In this document: positions 17,659 through 27,900 of the stretch, in pieces | Layout: every line of letters starts with the position of its first letter | How positions within the stretch are numbered: the first letter of the stretch is position 1 | DNA from: Janthinobacterium agaricidamnosum | GTDB lineage: Bacteria > Pseudomonadota > Gammaproteobacteria > Burkholderiales > Burkholderiaceae_D | Assembly (NCBI RefSeq): GCF_003667705.1 | Contig: NZ_CP033019.1 | Coordinates: 5,952,001-6,016,000 of the forward strand | Reading direction: 5' to 3' | Length of the DNA stretch: 64,000 nt | Translations under genes and position numbers: made by a program | The notes under the pieces: generated by a model | The model's database searches: none | Told to the model about the DNA's origin: nothing | What the model saw: the letters and a program-made list of their open reading frames with translations, nothing else

Positions 17659-18564
17659 ATGAAAAAGTTTAACACGCAGGCCCCGTCTTCCACGTCCTTC
17701 CAGCGGTTTACTTATGCCGTGCTGGCCATCATGCTCGTCGTCATGGCCGGCTGCAGCGGCTTGCGCCTGGCCTACAACAACGGCGATACCGTGCTGTACT
17801 GGTGGCTGAATGCATATGTCGACCTCGACCGCGACCAAAAGGGCTGGGTGCGCGAAGACATCGACAAGCTGTTCGACTGGCACCGCAAGACGCAATTGAA
17901 GGATTACGTGGAAATCTTGCGCACGGGCCAGAAACAGCTGCAAGGCAATATCACGCAGGCAGACCTGATGGCCGACTACGGCGAGATCAAGCAGCGCACC
18001 CAGGCGCTGCTGCTGAAGGCGGCGCCCGACCTGGCCGACCTGGCGCGCTCGCTCAAGCCCGAGCAGATCGCGCAGATGGAAAAGAAGTTCAAGTCGAACA
18101 ATGACGATTACCGCAAGAAATACCTGAGCGGCGACCAGGACAAGCGCCAAAAACTGCGTTACAAGAAAGCCATGGAGCAATTCGAACTGTGGTTCGGCAG
18201 CTTCAGCAGCGAGCAGGAAGCCATCATCCGCAAGGCGTCCGACGCGCGTCCGCTGAACAATGAGATCTGGCTCGACGAACGCATGCGGCGCCAGCAGAAT
18301 GTGTTGACCCTGGTCAAAAAAGTCCAACAGGAAAAACTCGGCAAGGAAGCGACCGCGGCCTTGATCACGACCCTGATCAAGGACAGTTTCGAGCGCCTGG
18401 AACACTCGGAACGCAAGGCCTTTTTTGACGCCTACGAAAGCAGCACGGCACAGATGATCTTGACGGTGATCAAGATCGCCACACCGGCGCAAAAAGCCCA
18501 TGCCGTCAAGCGCATGCAGGGCTGGATCGACGATTTCAATTCCCTGGCCACGCAAGCCAAATAG
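17659..18564 (+). CDS. DUF6279-family lipoprotein
   Basis: A 301-residue predicted lipoprotein. A signal sequence with lipobox (VVMAGCSG, Cys at about residue 32) is followed by the family signature LRLAYNNGDTVLYWWL and a long, charged, mostly helical domain. Members are widespread in Beta- and Gammaproteobacteria and have no established function. It is divergent from glmU and 69 bp upstream of rsmD, but no operon signal ties it to either. Confidence 0.8.
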   Translation: MKKFNTQAPSSTSFQRFTYAVLAIMLVVMAGCSGLRLAYNNGDTVLYWWLNAYVDLDRDQKGWVREDIDKLFDWHRKTQLKDYVEILRTGQKQLQGNITQADLMADYGEIKQRTQALLLKAAPDLADLARSLKPEQIAQMEKKFKSNNDDYRKKYLSGDQDKRQKLRYKKAMEQFELWFGSFSSEQEAIIRKASDARPLNNEIWLDERMRRQQNVLTLVKKVQQEKLGKEATAALITTLIKDSFERLEHSERKAFFDAYESSTAQMILTVIKIATPAQKAHAVKRMQGWIDDFNSLATQAK

Positions 18565-18633
18565 GCAGCCAGCGCCAGCAGGGGGGATGGGGCCATATGC
18601 TATAGTGGCCGCCATCGAATTGAAGAAATCCCC

Positions 18634-19293
18634 ATGCAAAAAAAAATTAAAAAACCCGCCAAAGTCCCCGTCCACCACGCGCCGCCACCGAACCAGGTGC
18701 GCATCATCGGCGGCCAGTGGAAGCGCTCCGTGCTGCCTGTTTTGCAGGCACTGGGCTTGCGCCCGACGCCGGACCGCGTGCGCGAAACCGTATTCAACTG
18801 GATCAACCACTTGCGCGACGGCGACTGGGCCAACGCCCAGGTGCTGGACCTGTTTGCCGGCAGCGGCGCACTGGGCTTCGAGGCGGCCAGCCGCGGTGCG
18901 GCGTCCGTCACCATGGTCGATACGCATACGCCCGTGATCCGCCAGCTGGAAGAAAACAAGACGAAATTGCGCGCCGACAATGTCCAGCTGCTGCGCGGCG
19001 ACGCCCTGCTGACGGCGCAAGGCCTGGCAGCGCGCGGCCAGCGTTACGACCTGATCTTCCTCGATCCGCCTTACCAGCAGGATTTCCTGGCGAAAGTGTT
19101 GCCGATGTGCGCCAACCTGCTCAAGGAAGGCGGCATCGTGTACGCGGAATCGGGCTTGCCGCTGGTCTTCGATGAAGCCAGCGCACTGGAAAAGCCCGAG
19201 TGGATGGCGCCATGGGAAGTCATCCGCGCCGACAAGGCGGGCACCGTTTATTATCATTTACTAACTTACAACAAAGTGCCGGCAACTGCCTGA
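18634..19293 (+). CDS. rsmD: 16S rRNA (guanine966-N2)-methyltransferase
   Basis: A 219-residue Rossmann methyltransferase. Motif I is DLFAGSGALGFEAASRG (about residues 72-88) and the catalytic motif IV is LDPPY. RsmD methylates G966 of 16S rRNA on the 30S subunit using SAM. A lysine-rich N-terminus (MQKKIKKPAK) aids RNA binding. rsmD-coaD adjacency, seen here with a 112 bp gap, is common in bacteria. Confidence 0.95.
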   Translation: MQKKIKKPAKVPVHHAPPPNQVRIIGGQWKRSVLPVLQALGLRPTPDRVRETVFNWINHLRDGDWANAQVLDLFAGSGALGFEAASRGAASVTMVDTHTPVIRQLEENKTKLRADNVQLLRGDALLTAQGLAARGQRYDLIFLDPPYQQDFLAKVLPMCANLLKEGGIVYAESGLPLVFDEASALEKPEWMAPWEVIRADKAGTVYYHLLTYNKVPATA

Positions 19294-19369
19294 ATCTGCC
19301 TATAAATGAGGCAAAAAGGCTCCCTGGCCCGAGGCGCAGCACCAAGGTGGTCACCAATTTCAGGCATAA

Positions 19370-19903
<534 letters not shown>

Positions 19904-19917
19904 GTAAGAGTGAAATC

Positions 19918-20184
19918 ATGGCATTACTGATCACCGACGAATGCATCAATTGCGACATTTGCGAGCCCGAGTGCCCGAATGACGCGATCTACATGGGCGC
20001 GGAAATCTACGAAATCGATCCCAACAAGTGCACCGAATGCGTGGGCCACTTTGACGAGCCGCAATGCCAGCAAGTGTGCCCCGTCAGCTGCATCCCCTTC
20101 AATCCCGCCTGGCGCGAAAGCCCGGAGCAATTGATGGCCAAGTACGAACGCCTGCAGGCGGAACTGCCTGCCGCCAAACCCTAA
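19918..20184 (+). CDS. YfhL-type 2[4Fe-4S] ferredoxin
   Basis: An 88-residue dicluster ferredoxin. The first cluster motif is CINCDICEPECP; the second is CTECVGHFDEPQCQQVCPVSC, with the six-residue insertion between Cys residues that marks the YfhL/Allochromatium type of very low-potential ferredoxins. The electron partner is unknown. coaD-fdx adjacency is a recurrent pairing in Proteobacteria. Confidence 0.95.
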   Translation: MALLITDECINCDICEPECPNDAIYMGAEIYEIDPNKCTECVGHFDEPQCQQVCPVSCIPFNPAWRESPEQLMAKYERLQAELPAAKP

Positions 20185-20256
20185 GCATTTCTTCCTCGCC
20201 ACTTCTGCGTGGCGCCAGCTTCTGCCAACTGTTCTACACTGTGTGCTTGTGCGGAC

Positions 20257-20265
20257 TTATCCACA
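20257..20265 (+). other. Isolated DnaA box
   Basis: A perfect TTATCCACA lies in the 108 bp gap before the chalcone-isomerase-like gene, 28 bp upstream of its start. A single box could be chance or a site of local DnaA regulation. Confidence 0.35.
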
Positions 20266-20292
20266 GCACATGTTTCTCTACGGAGGCAGAAG

Positions 20293-20889
20293 ATGCAAAT
20301 ACGCACATCCCGTTTGGGCCGCTCCCTGGCCGCCGCCTGCCTGTGTGCCGCCCTGGCGCAACCTACGCTGGCCGTCGAAGTGGGCGGCGTCAGGCTGGAC
20401 GACACGGTGCAGCTGGCCAGCCGCGAATTAAAACTCAACGGCGCCGGCGTGCGCTACAAGGTCATCTTCAAGGTCTACACGATTGCGCTGTACCTGCCGG
20501 AAAAGAAAACCCAGCTGGCCGACATCCTGGCGCTGCCCGGGCCGCGCCGCCTGGAAATCGTCATGCTGCGCGACATCACTTCCGACGAGCTGGGACAAGC
20601 GTTCATGCAGGGCTTGAAGCGCAGTTCCGACCAGGCCGACCGCACGCGCCTGCTGAGCCAGACGATGCAGTTCGGCGCCATGTTCGAAACGGTGCCCGGG
20701 CTGAAAAAGGGCGACATCCTCACCGTGGACTGGCTGCCGGAAGAGGGGACCTTGTGCAAGCTGAACGGCAAACAGGTGGGCGACATGGTGCCGGACCTGG
20801 CTTTTTACAATGCGCTGCTGAAAATCTGGATCGGCGCCCATCCGGCCGACACGGTGTTACGCGCGCATTTGCTGGGCGACGTGGCGTAA
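20293..20889 (+). CDS. Periplasmic chalcone-isomerase-family protein
   Basis: A 198-residue protein with a cleavable signal peptide (residues 1 to about 27, cleavage after PTLA) and a chalcone-isomerase-like fold (RYKVIFKVYTIALYLPEKK, VMLRDITSDELGQAFMQGL). Bacterial members of this family are secreted, lack the flavonoid-cyclising activity of plants and have no proven role; some bind fatty acids (general knowledge). The ATG at 20293 is preceded by GGAGG, better than an upstream in-frame start without signal peptide. Confidence 0.82.
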   Translation: MQIRTSRLGRSLAAACLCAALAQPTLAVEVGGVRLDDTVQLASRELKLNGAGVRYKVIFKVYTIALYLPEKKTQLADILALPGPRRLEIVMLRDITSDELGQAFMQGLKRSSDQADRTRLLSQTMQFGAMFETVPGLKKGDILTVDWLPEEGTLCKLNGKQVGDMVPDLAFYNALLKIWIGAHPADTVLRAHLLGDVA

Positions 20890-20905
20890 TCGGCTGGCGG
20901 CGGGC

Positions 20906-20932
20906 GTAAAAAAAGCCGGCGCAGGCCGGCTT
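20906..20932 (-). terminator. Bidirectional terminator
   Basis: The stem AAGCCGGC / GCCGGCTT with loop GCAG lies between convergent genes. The minus strand reads into seven T residues, so it chiefly serves the small membrane-protein gene ending at 20955. Confidence 0.75.
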
Positions 20933-20954
20933 ATCATTTGCAACAGTTGATCGC

Positions 20955-21260
20955 TCAGGCGCGCGTCGACAGGGCGCGCAATTCGGCGGCGTTGCTTGGC
21001 GACACGCCATCCATCTTGCCCAAGGTACGTTGCAAGGCTTGCGCTTCGCGCATCTGCTGGCGCGCCAGGCGCTCTTCGCGGCTCAGCTTGGGACGCACCA
21101 CCAGCACCATGGCGCGGGCGATGCCCACCAGCAATGGCTTGAACAGCAGGGCGAAGGCGCCCACGGCAACGATCACCAGCACGAGTTGCAGGGCGTTCAG
21201 CAGGGAAATCTCCAGCACGGGTGCGGATACTGCGTACAGGGCGGAGGCGAAGGTAGACAT
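20955..21260 (-). CDS. Small membrane protein of unknown function
   Basis: A 101-residue protein, start chosen at the ATG at 21260 (MSTFASALYAVSAPVL). One strong membrane segment (about residues 18-45, ALQLVLVIVAVGAFALLF) may form a re-entrant hairpin; the C-terminal half is charged and helical (PKLSREERLARQQMREAQ). No family is recognised. It has its own terminator and stands alone between convergent and divergent neighbours. Confidence 0.6.
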   Translation of the reverse strand: MSTFASALYAVSAPVLEISLLNALQLVLVIVAVGAFALLFKPLLVGIARAMVLVVRPKLSREERLARQQMREAQALQRTLGKMDGVSPSNAAELRALSTRA

Positions 21261-21417
21261 ACTGTTCCAGTGCATTATAGAATTTGCCAGTACTATAGTG
21301 CAGTGCAACATATAAATCTAATTCCATTTCTTGATACCAATTATATGAATCGTGAATGGAAAACTGTAATATTTTTTAACGAGTGAAAATATTCGTGCCC
21401 GGCGCGGTTTACACTCC

Positions 21418-21444
21418 TAAGTAATCAATTTTAAGTAATCAATT
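21418..21444. repeat. Tandem 14-bp repeat upstream of a LysR gene
   Basis: TAAGTAATCAATT occurs at 21418-21430 and again at 21432-21444, ending 22 bp before the LysR start. It overlaps the expected promoter or ribosome-binding region and may be an autoregulatory site. Confidence 0.45.
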
Positions 21445-21466
21445 CAACTTTTATCTTGGGCTTTCC

Positions 21467-22447
21467 ATGAGTTTTCTGACGCTGGATCTGAACTTGCTGC
21501 GTGTTTTCGACGCCGTCATGACGGAACAAAACCTGACGCGCGCAGCGGGCCACCTGGCGATGACGCAGCCGGCGGTATCGAACGCCATCAAACGGCTGCG
21601 CGAGAGCCTCGGTGACGAATTGCTGATCCGCACGGCGTATGGCGTGAAACCCACGCCCCGCGCCGAAGCGCTGTGGCCGTCCGTACGCTCGGCCCTGGCC
21701 AGCCTGGAAGCGGCCGTCACGCCGGAAACCTTCGACGTGTCGAAGACGCACGCCACCTTCCGCATGGCCATGGCCGACGCGACGGCCGCGTTCTGGCTGC
21801 CTTCATTGATGCGCTCGATCGAACGCGAAGCGCCAGGCGTCAACGTGCGCATGATGCCGCTGACGACGCGCGAACCGCGCCCGATGCTGCTGCGCGGCGA
21901 TATCGACCTGGCCGTGGGCTTCTTTCCGGGCGTGGCGGCGCAATTGTCGAGCGAGACGGGTTCGCCCATCCGCCACGAGCGCCTGTATTCCGGCAAGTAT
22001 GTATGCGTGATGCGGCGCGGCCATCCGCTGGCCGACAAGGAATTGACCCTGGATAACTATTGCGCGGCCAACCATTTACTGGTGAGCTTTTCCGGCCGCG
22101 CGCATGGCTTGATCGACGAGGCGCTGTCGCAGATCCACCGCGAACGGCGCATTTTGTTGACGGTCAACCAGTTCTTCACGGCCGGGCGCGTCGTCGCCAA
22201 TTCCGACCTGATCACGGTCTTGCCGCGCCATCTGATCGCCTCGACGGGCATGACGGAGTCCCTGCTGTACAAGGATTTGCCGTTGACCTTGCCGGCCGTC
22301 CACCTGGACATGCTGTGGCACGAACGCGACGCCCGCAGCCCCGCCCACAAGTGGCTGCGCAACCACCTGGAAAGCATGAACACGCCCACCCTGCGCACGG
22401 CCACGGCGGCCGGCGGCGGCGTGGCACCGAAGCCGCACGTCGAGTAA
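21467..22447 (+). CDS. LysR-family transcriptional regulator (NodD/NahR-like)
   Basis: A 326-residue LysR protein. The N-terminal HTH begins LDLNLLRVFDAVMTEQNLTRAAGHLAMTQPAVS and is of the NodD/NahR/LinR subgroup; the effector domain contains DIDLAVGFFPGV. No divergent metabolic gene accompanies it: the upstream neighbour is a small membrane protein 206 bp away in the opposite orientation. Target unknown. Confidence 0.85.
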   Translation: MSFLTLDLNLLRVFDAVMTEQNLTRAAGHLAMTQPAVSNAIKRLRESLGDELLIRTAYGVKPTPRAEALWPSVRSALASLEAAVTPETFDVSKTHATFRMAMADATAAFWLPSLMRSIEREAPGVNVRMMPLTTREPRPMLLRGDIDLAVGFFPGVAAQLSSETGSPIRHERLYSGKYVCVMRRGHPLADKELTLDNYCAANHLLVSFSGRAHGLIDEALSQIHRERRILLTVNQFFTAGRVVANSDLITVLPRHLIASTGMTESLLYKDLPLTLPAVHLDMLWHERDARSPAHKWLRNHLESMNTPTLRTATAAGGGVAPKPHVE

Positions 22448-22460
22448 GTGACTGCCAGCA

Positions 22461-22496
22461 AAAAAAACGCCTGATGAAACATCAGGCGTTTTTTTT
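22461..22496. terminator. Strong bidirectional terminator
   Basis: A 10-bp stem (ACGCCTGATG / CATCAGGCGT, loop AAA) is flanked by seven or more A residues on the left and T residues on the right. It serves both convergent genes (LysR and the chemotaxis receptor). Confidence 0.9.
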
Positions 22497-24054
22497 ATGC
22501 GTGAGTGCTGGATCTATAGCCAATTCTAAAACCGCCCCAGTGCTTGCCCTCGACGTGAATCGGCACGGATAAATCGTGCATGACTTCGCCCGTATCGCGC
22601 TTATAGGTCTGCAACAGGAAGGGCTTGGTATTGCTGCCGCAGCGCTTGCCCGTACGGTCGCTGAAGATGCGCTTGGTGCGGTTATTCACGATATCGGTGG
22701 CGTAGTCGCCCGTCAGCGGCTGGGAAAACTTCTTGTTATGCGTTGGAAAATAGCCATTGTTGTCGACGGCGCCCGCATAGGCCAGATGGGGTAACGCCGC
22801 CAGCACGCCTTCCTGCAGGTCGGGCAGCACCTTGTCCGTAAAGGCATCGAACTTGGTGTTGTGCTTGGGCGGATTGGTGTTCGGGATGGGGCGGTAGTGG
22901 CGGTCGAACAGGGCTTCGCGCGTGATGCGCCCCGAGGCGATCGCCTGCTCGAACAGTTTGCCTACCTCGCGCGCGGCGCGCTGGGCCGCCTCGCGGATCT
23001 CGTCGTGCGGCGTGGCCACGCTCGATTCGCCCAGCGCGCCGGCGATCACTTCGGCCCGCTCGGCCAAGGCCATGGCCGACTGTGTGGCGCGCGGCAATTC
23101 GGCATTCGTCGACAACATGCTGTCGCGGATTTGCAGGATGGCGTCGGCGATCAGCTGCGTCGTGTCGACGTGCTCGCGCGAGGCGCGGGCGATTTGCCCG
23201 ATCTCGTCTTCCGACTCGCCCGACGATTCCTCGATATGGCTGAGCGAGGCATGCACGCTTTCCACATTGCGCGCCGCTTCCGTGACACCGGTCGCCAGCG
23301 AACTCATGCCACGTGCGGCTTTTTCCGCCTGTTCATTGATTTCGCGCACCATCACGCTGATTTCATCGGAGGCTTCCTTGGTGCGCTGCGCCAATTGCCG
23401 CACTTCGCCGGCCACCACGGCAAAACCGCGCCCGTGTTCGCCGGCGCGCGCCGCTTCGATGGCAGCGTTCAGCGCCAGCAAGTTGGTGCGCGCGGAAATA
23501 TCGGAAATGGCTTCCGTAAAGCCGGTGATGCGTTTGGATTTTTCCTGCAAGCTCAGCATGTTGCTGGAGGCGCCTTGCGCTTCCTCGCGTGCATGATTGA
23601 TGCGGCGCAAGCCCTGGTCCACTTCGGCGCGCGCCGCCACGCTTTCCACACGCACACCGGCGGCCACCTTGGCGGCCCGTTCCGCATTGGCGGCGATCTT
23701 TTCCGTCATCGCGGCATTTTGCACGGAGCTGTCGGCAATGTCGCTGGCCGTGCGCACGTCGAGTTCCACCTTCTGTTTGACGGAATCGACAAAATACGAG
23801 GTTTCCGCCGCGCCGATCATGATGGCGTCGATGGCGTTGCCCACGGTGCCGGCGAACTCGTGCAAGCCCGGTTCACCGCGCACACGGCTGACGAACGCCA
23901 GCAGCGCGGCGCCGATGGCGGCGGCCACGCAAGCGATCAGATACGGATGGTCGCCGCCCGAGAGCAGCAACAGATAGGCCAGGCAACAGGCGATGGCCAT
24001 GGCCAGGATCGTGAATACAAAGAAACGCACCAGCTGATGCTGCAACTGCTTCAT
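22495..24054 (-). CDS. Methyl-accepting chemotaxis protein with C-terminal cytosolic sensor
   Basis: A 519-residue receptor; the start ATG at 24054 has GGGGGA upstream. Two closely spaced membrane helices (about 11-31 and 38-55) leave almost no periplasmic loop. A cytoplasmic signalling domain follows, with the canonical tip [20 protein letters not shown]. After it comes an extra domain (about 385-519) containing [29 protein letters not shown] and HWGGFRIGY, a PAS/Cache-like pattern. The sensor therefore follows, rather than precedes, the signalling module and would detect an internal cue. Orphan gene without neighbouring che genes. Confidence 0.87.
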   Translation of the reverse strand: MKQLQHQLVRFFVFTILAMAIACCLAYLLLLSGGDHPYLIACVAAAIGAALLAFVSRVRGEPGLHEFAGTVGNAIDAIMIGAAETSYFVDSVKQKVELDVRTASDIADSSVQNAAMTEKIAANAERAAKVAAGVRVESVAARAEVDQGLRRINHAREEAQGASSNMLSLQEKSKRITGFTEAISDISARTNLLALNAAIEAARAGEHGRGFAVVAGEVRQLAQRTKEASDEISVMVREINEQAEKAARGMSSLATGVTEAARNVESVHASLSHIEESSGESEDEIGQIARASREHVDTTQLIADAILQIRDSMLSTNAELPRATQSAMALAERAEVIAGALGESSVATPHDEIREAAQRAAREVGKLFEQAIASGRITREALFDRHYRPIPNTNPPKHNTKFDAFTDKVLPDLQEGVLAALPHLAYAGAVDNNGYFPTHNKKFSQPLTGDYATDIVNNRTKRIFSDRTGKRCGSNTKPFLLQTYKRDTGEVMHDLSVPIHVEGKHWGGFRIGYRSSTHA

Positions 24055-24258
24055 TTGTCCCCCGCTGCGCGAACCCGTCACGTCCCGTTGAAGGGACGTG
24101 CTGTAACCGTATGCGGGTGGGCACGATTGCCCGCCTTGCACCCTGAACGTCACGTCTATGCGGCGTTTCAGGCGGCTACCGGATAGCAGAATTGTGGTTC
24201 TACCCTACAACATTTGTTCCGATAGCTCAATCAGAAAAGTGGGGCGGCTACACCAGGG

Positions 24259-24714
24259 TCACTTAATTGGCAATTTGGTGGTGTTTTTGACCTCTTCCAT
24301 GACGGCATAAGTGTGGGTTTCCCGCACACCTTTTTGCAGCAAGGTCTTGCCCAGGAATTCGCGGTAGGCGGCCATGTCCTTGACGCGCGCCTTGACCAGG
24401 TAATCGAAGCCGCCGGCCACCATATGACATTCCAGTACCTCTGGAATGATTTGTACGCTATGCTTGAAGGCGTCGAACACTTCCGGTGTCGTGCGATCGA
24501 GCACCACTTCGATGAACACCAGCAGCGACACGTCGAGCAACTGCGGGTTCAACTGGGCCGTATAGCCCATGATGTAACCGGATTCGTGCAACTTGCGCAC
24601 GCGCTCCAGGCAGGCGGCCGGCGACAGGTTCACGCGCGCGGCCAGCTCCACATTGCTGATGCGTCCATCGCTCTGCAATTCCATCAAGATTTTCTTACTG
24701 ATCTTGTCCAGCAT
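24259..24714 (-). CDS. Lrp/AsnC-family regulator, probable PutR-like activator of putA
   Basis: A 151-residue Lrp-type regulator starting MLDKISKKILMELQSDGRIS at the ATG at 24714 (GGGGGTG seven bases upstream). HTH: NVELAARVNLSPAACLERVRKL; ligand domain VLECHMVAGGFDYLVKARV. It is divergent from putA across 207 bp. In alphaproteobacteria a divergent Lrp-type PutR activates putA in response to proline. The neighbouring PutA here has no DNA-binding domain, so this gene is the logical proline-responsive regulator. Confidence 0.85.
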   Translation of the reverse strand: MLDKISKKILMELQSDGRISNVELAARVNLSPAACLERVRKLHESGYIMGYTAQLNPQLLDVSLLVFIEVVLDRTTPEVFDAFKHSVQIIPEVLECHMVAGGFDYLVKARVKDMAAYREFLGKTLLQKGVRETHTYAVMEEVKNTTKLPIK

Positions 24715-24921
24715 TCCTATCACCCCCAAATTAATATTATTTGGTTAAATTGTCGCATCAAAAACTATCTATTGCTAGTCCCCTGTATTACCAGAATTAA
24801 TCCATAAGAATCCCCTTTACAATCGAATCATCTTAACGTCCGACTTTCTGTATTTTTTTGCACCAAAAAAGAGCAAGAATTACGTCAGTTTTCGTCCCCT
24901 TTTTCCTTGTAAAGAGCACTT

Positions 24922-27900
24922 ATGCACCCTGCAGGCCCCTCGGCTTTTACCCCGATTCCTTTTGCTGCGTTCCAGGCAGAAATCCTGCCCGAAGCGACAC
25001 CCCAGCGCGCCGCCATCACTGCCGCCTATAGGCGCGATGAGGTTTCCGCGGTGCAGTGGCTGTTGCAACAAGTGCGCCCCAGCAGTACCGAAACGATCGC
25101 CGAAGGACAAGCGCTGGCGCATCGTCTGGTCTCGAACGTGCGCCAAAAACGCACACGCGCGTCCGGTGTCGATGCACTGATGCACGAGTTCTCGCTGTCG
25201 TCGGAAGAGGGTGTTGCATTGATGTGTCTGGCTGAAGCGCTGTTGCGTATACCCGACAGTCAAACGGCCGACCGTTTGATCGCCGACAAAATCAGCAAGG
25301 GCGACTGGAAGAAGCACCTGGGCGAATCGCCGTCGCTGTTCGTCAATGCGGCCACCTGGGGCTTGCTGATTACGGGCAAACTGGTCAGTACCAGCAGCGA
25401 ATCGGGCCTCGGTTCTGCCATGACCAAGCTCATCGCCAAAGGCGGCGAACCGCTGATCCGCAAGGGCGTCGACCTGGCCATGCGCATGCTGGGCAACCAG
25501 TTCGTCACGGGGCAAACCATCGAGGAAGCGTTGAAGAACAGCCGCGAGAATGAAACGCGCGGCTACCGCTACTCGTACGACATGCTGGGCGAGGCAGCCC
25601 TGACGCAAGCCGACGCGGCCAACTACTACGCCTCGTACGAAACGGCGATCCACGCGATCGGCAAGGCGTCGAACGGGCGCGGCATCCGCAACGGCCCCGG
25701 CATTTCCGTGAAACTGTCGGCCCTGCACGCGCGCTACAGCCGCGCCCAGCGCGCCCGCGTCATGGAAGAATTGCTGCCGAAGGTCAAAGCGCTGCTGTTG
25801 CTGGCAAAACAGTACAACATCGGCTTCAACATCGATGCGGAAGAGACGGACCGCCTGGAACTGTCGCTCGACCTGATGGAAGCACTGGCCTTCGATGCGG
25901 ACCTGGCCGGCTTCGACGGCATCGGCTACGTGGTGCAGGCGTATCAGAAGCGCTGCCCGTTCGCCATCGATTTCCTGATCGACCTGGCGCACCGCAGCGG
26001 CCGCAAGTTCATGGTGCGCCTGGTCAAGGGCGCGTACTGGGATGCGGAAGTCAAGCGCGCGCAAGTCGACGGCCAGGAAGGCTATCCCGTCTACACGCGC
26101 AAGGTCTACACGGACGTCTCTTACCTCGTGTGTGCGCAAAAACTGCTGGCTGCCAGCAGCCTGATCTACCCGCAGTTTGCCACGCACAACGCGCAAACCC
26201 TGTCGACCATTTATACCTGGGCAAAACGCGACGGTATTACCGACTATGAATTCCAGTGCCTGCACGGCATGGGCGAAACCCTGTACGACCAGGTCGTCGG
26301 CCCCGACAACCTGGACAAGCCGTGCCGCATCTACGCCCCCGTCGGCTCGCATGAAACCCTGCTGGCCTACCTGGTGCGCCGCCTGCTGGAAAACGGCGCC
26401 AACTCATCGTTCGTCAACCAGATCGTCGACGAAAGCGTGGCCATCGATAGTCTGATCCGCGATCCGCTGGAACAGGCACGCCTGCAGGGCGGCTTGCCGC
26501 ACCCGTCGATTCCGCTGCCGCTGGACATGTTTGGCAGCGAGCGCAGGAACTCGGCCGGCCTGGACCTGTCGAATGAAGACACCTTGCGCACCCTGGCCAC
26601 CGGCCTGGCGCAGCAGCAGACATGGCAGGCGGCGCCGCTGATCGATGGCGCCGTCAGCCTGAATACGCCGATGCAAGTCATCCACAATCCGGCCCAGCAC
26701 GACGATGTCGTGGGCAAGGTCATGGAAGCCGGTCCGGCCGACGTGGAAACGGCGCTGGCCAGCGCCAGCGCGTATGCCATGGATTGGCAAACGACGGAAC
26801 CGTCGGTCCGCGCGCAAGCGTTGCTGCGCGCCGCCGACCTGTTCGAGGAACACCATATCGAGCTGATGGCCCTGGCCGTGCGCGAAGCGGGCAAGTCGCT
26901 GCCGAACGCGGTCGCGGAAATCCGCGAAGCCGTCGACTTCCTGCGCTACTACGCGGCGCAGGTGGAACATGCGCCGAACACCCTGGCGCTCGGTCCCGTC
27001 ACCTGCATCAGCCCGTGGAACTTCCCGCTGGCCATCTTTACGGGCCAACTGGCCGCCGCTCTGGCAGCGGGCAACGTAGTGCTGGCCAAGCCGGCCGAGC
27101 AAACGCCGCTGATCGCCCACCGCGCCGTGCAATTGCTGCATGCGGCCGGCGTGCCGCGCGGTGCGCTGCAATTCTTGCCCGGCAGTGGAGAAGTGGTCGG
27201 TGCCGGCCTGTGCAATGACGCGCGCGTGAAAGGCGTGATTTTCACGGGCTCGACGGAAGTGGCGCAATTGATCAACCGCAACCTGGCCGCGCGCGCCGTG
27301 GCCGAAGGCATCGACATTCCCCTGATCGCCGAAACGGGCGGCCAGAACGCGCTGATCGTCGATTCGTCCGCCTTGCCGGAACAGGTAGTGCAGGACGTGA
27401 TGTCGTCCGCTTTTGACAGCGCCGGCCAGCGCTGCTCGGCCTTGCGCGTGCTGTTCCTGCAAACGGAAATCGCCGACAAGACCATCCATATGCTGAAAGG
27501 TGCGATGCAGGAATTGCGCGTTGGCAATCCTGACCGCCTGGCGACCGATATCGGTCCCGTCATCGATGCGGAAGCGCAAGGTAACTTGCTGGCGCATATC
27601 AACAAGATGAAAACCATGGCCATCGACCATTATTCGCTCGATTTGCCGACCGTCAAAGGCACGTTTGTTGCCCCGACCGTGCTGGAAATTAAGTCGCTGG
27701 CGCAATTGACGCAGGAAGTCTTCGGCCCCGTGCTGCACGTGATCCGCTACAAGCGGGCCGAACTGCCGCAACTGGTGCAATCGATCAACGACAGCGGTTA
27801 TGGCTTGACCCTGGGCATTCATACGCGCATCGACGAAACCATCGCTTTCATCACCCAGCGCGCGCACGTGGGCAATATTTATGTCAACCGTAACATCGTT

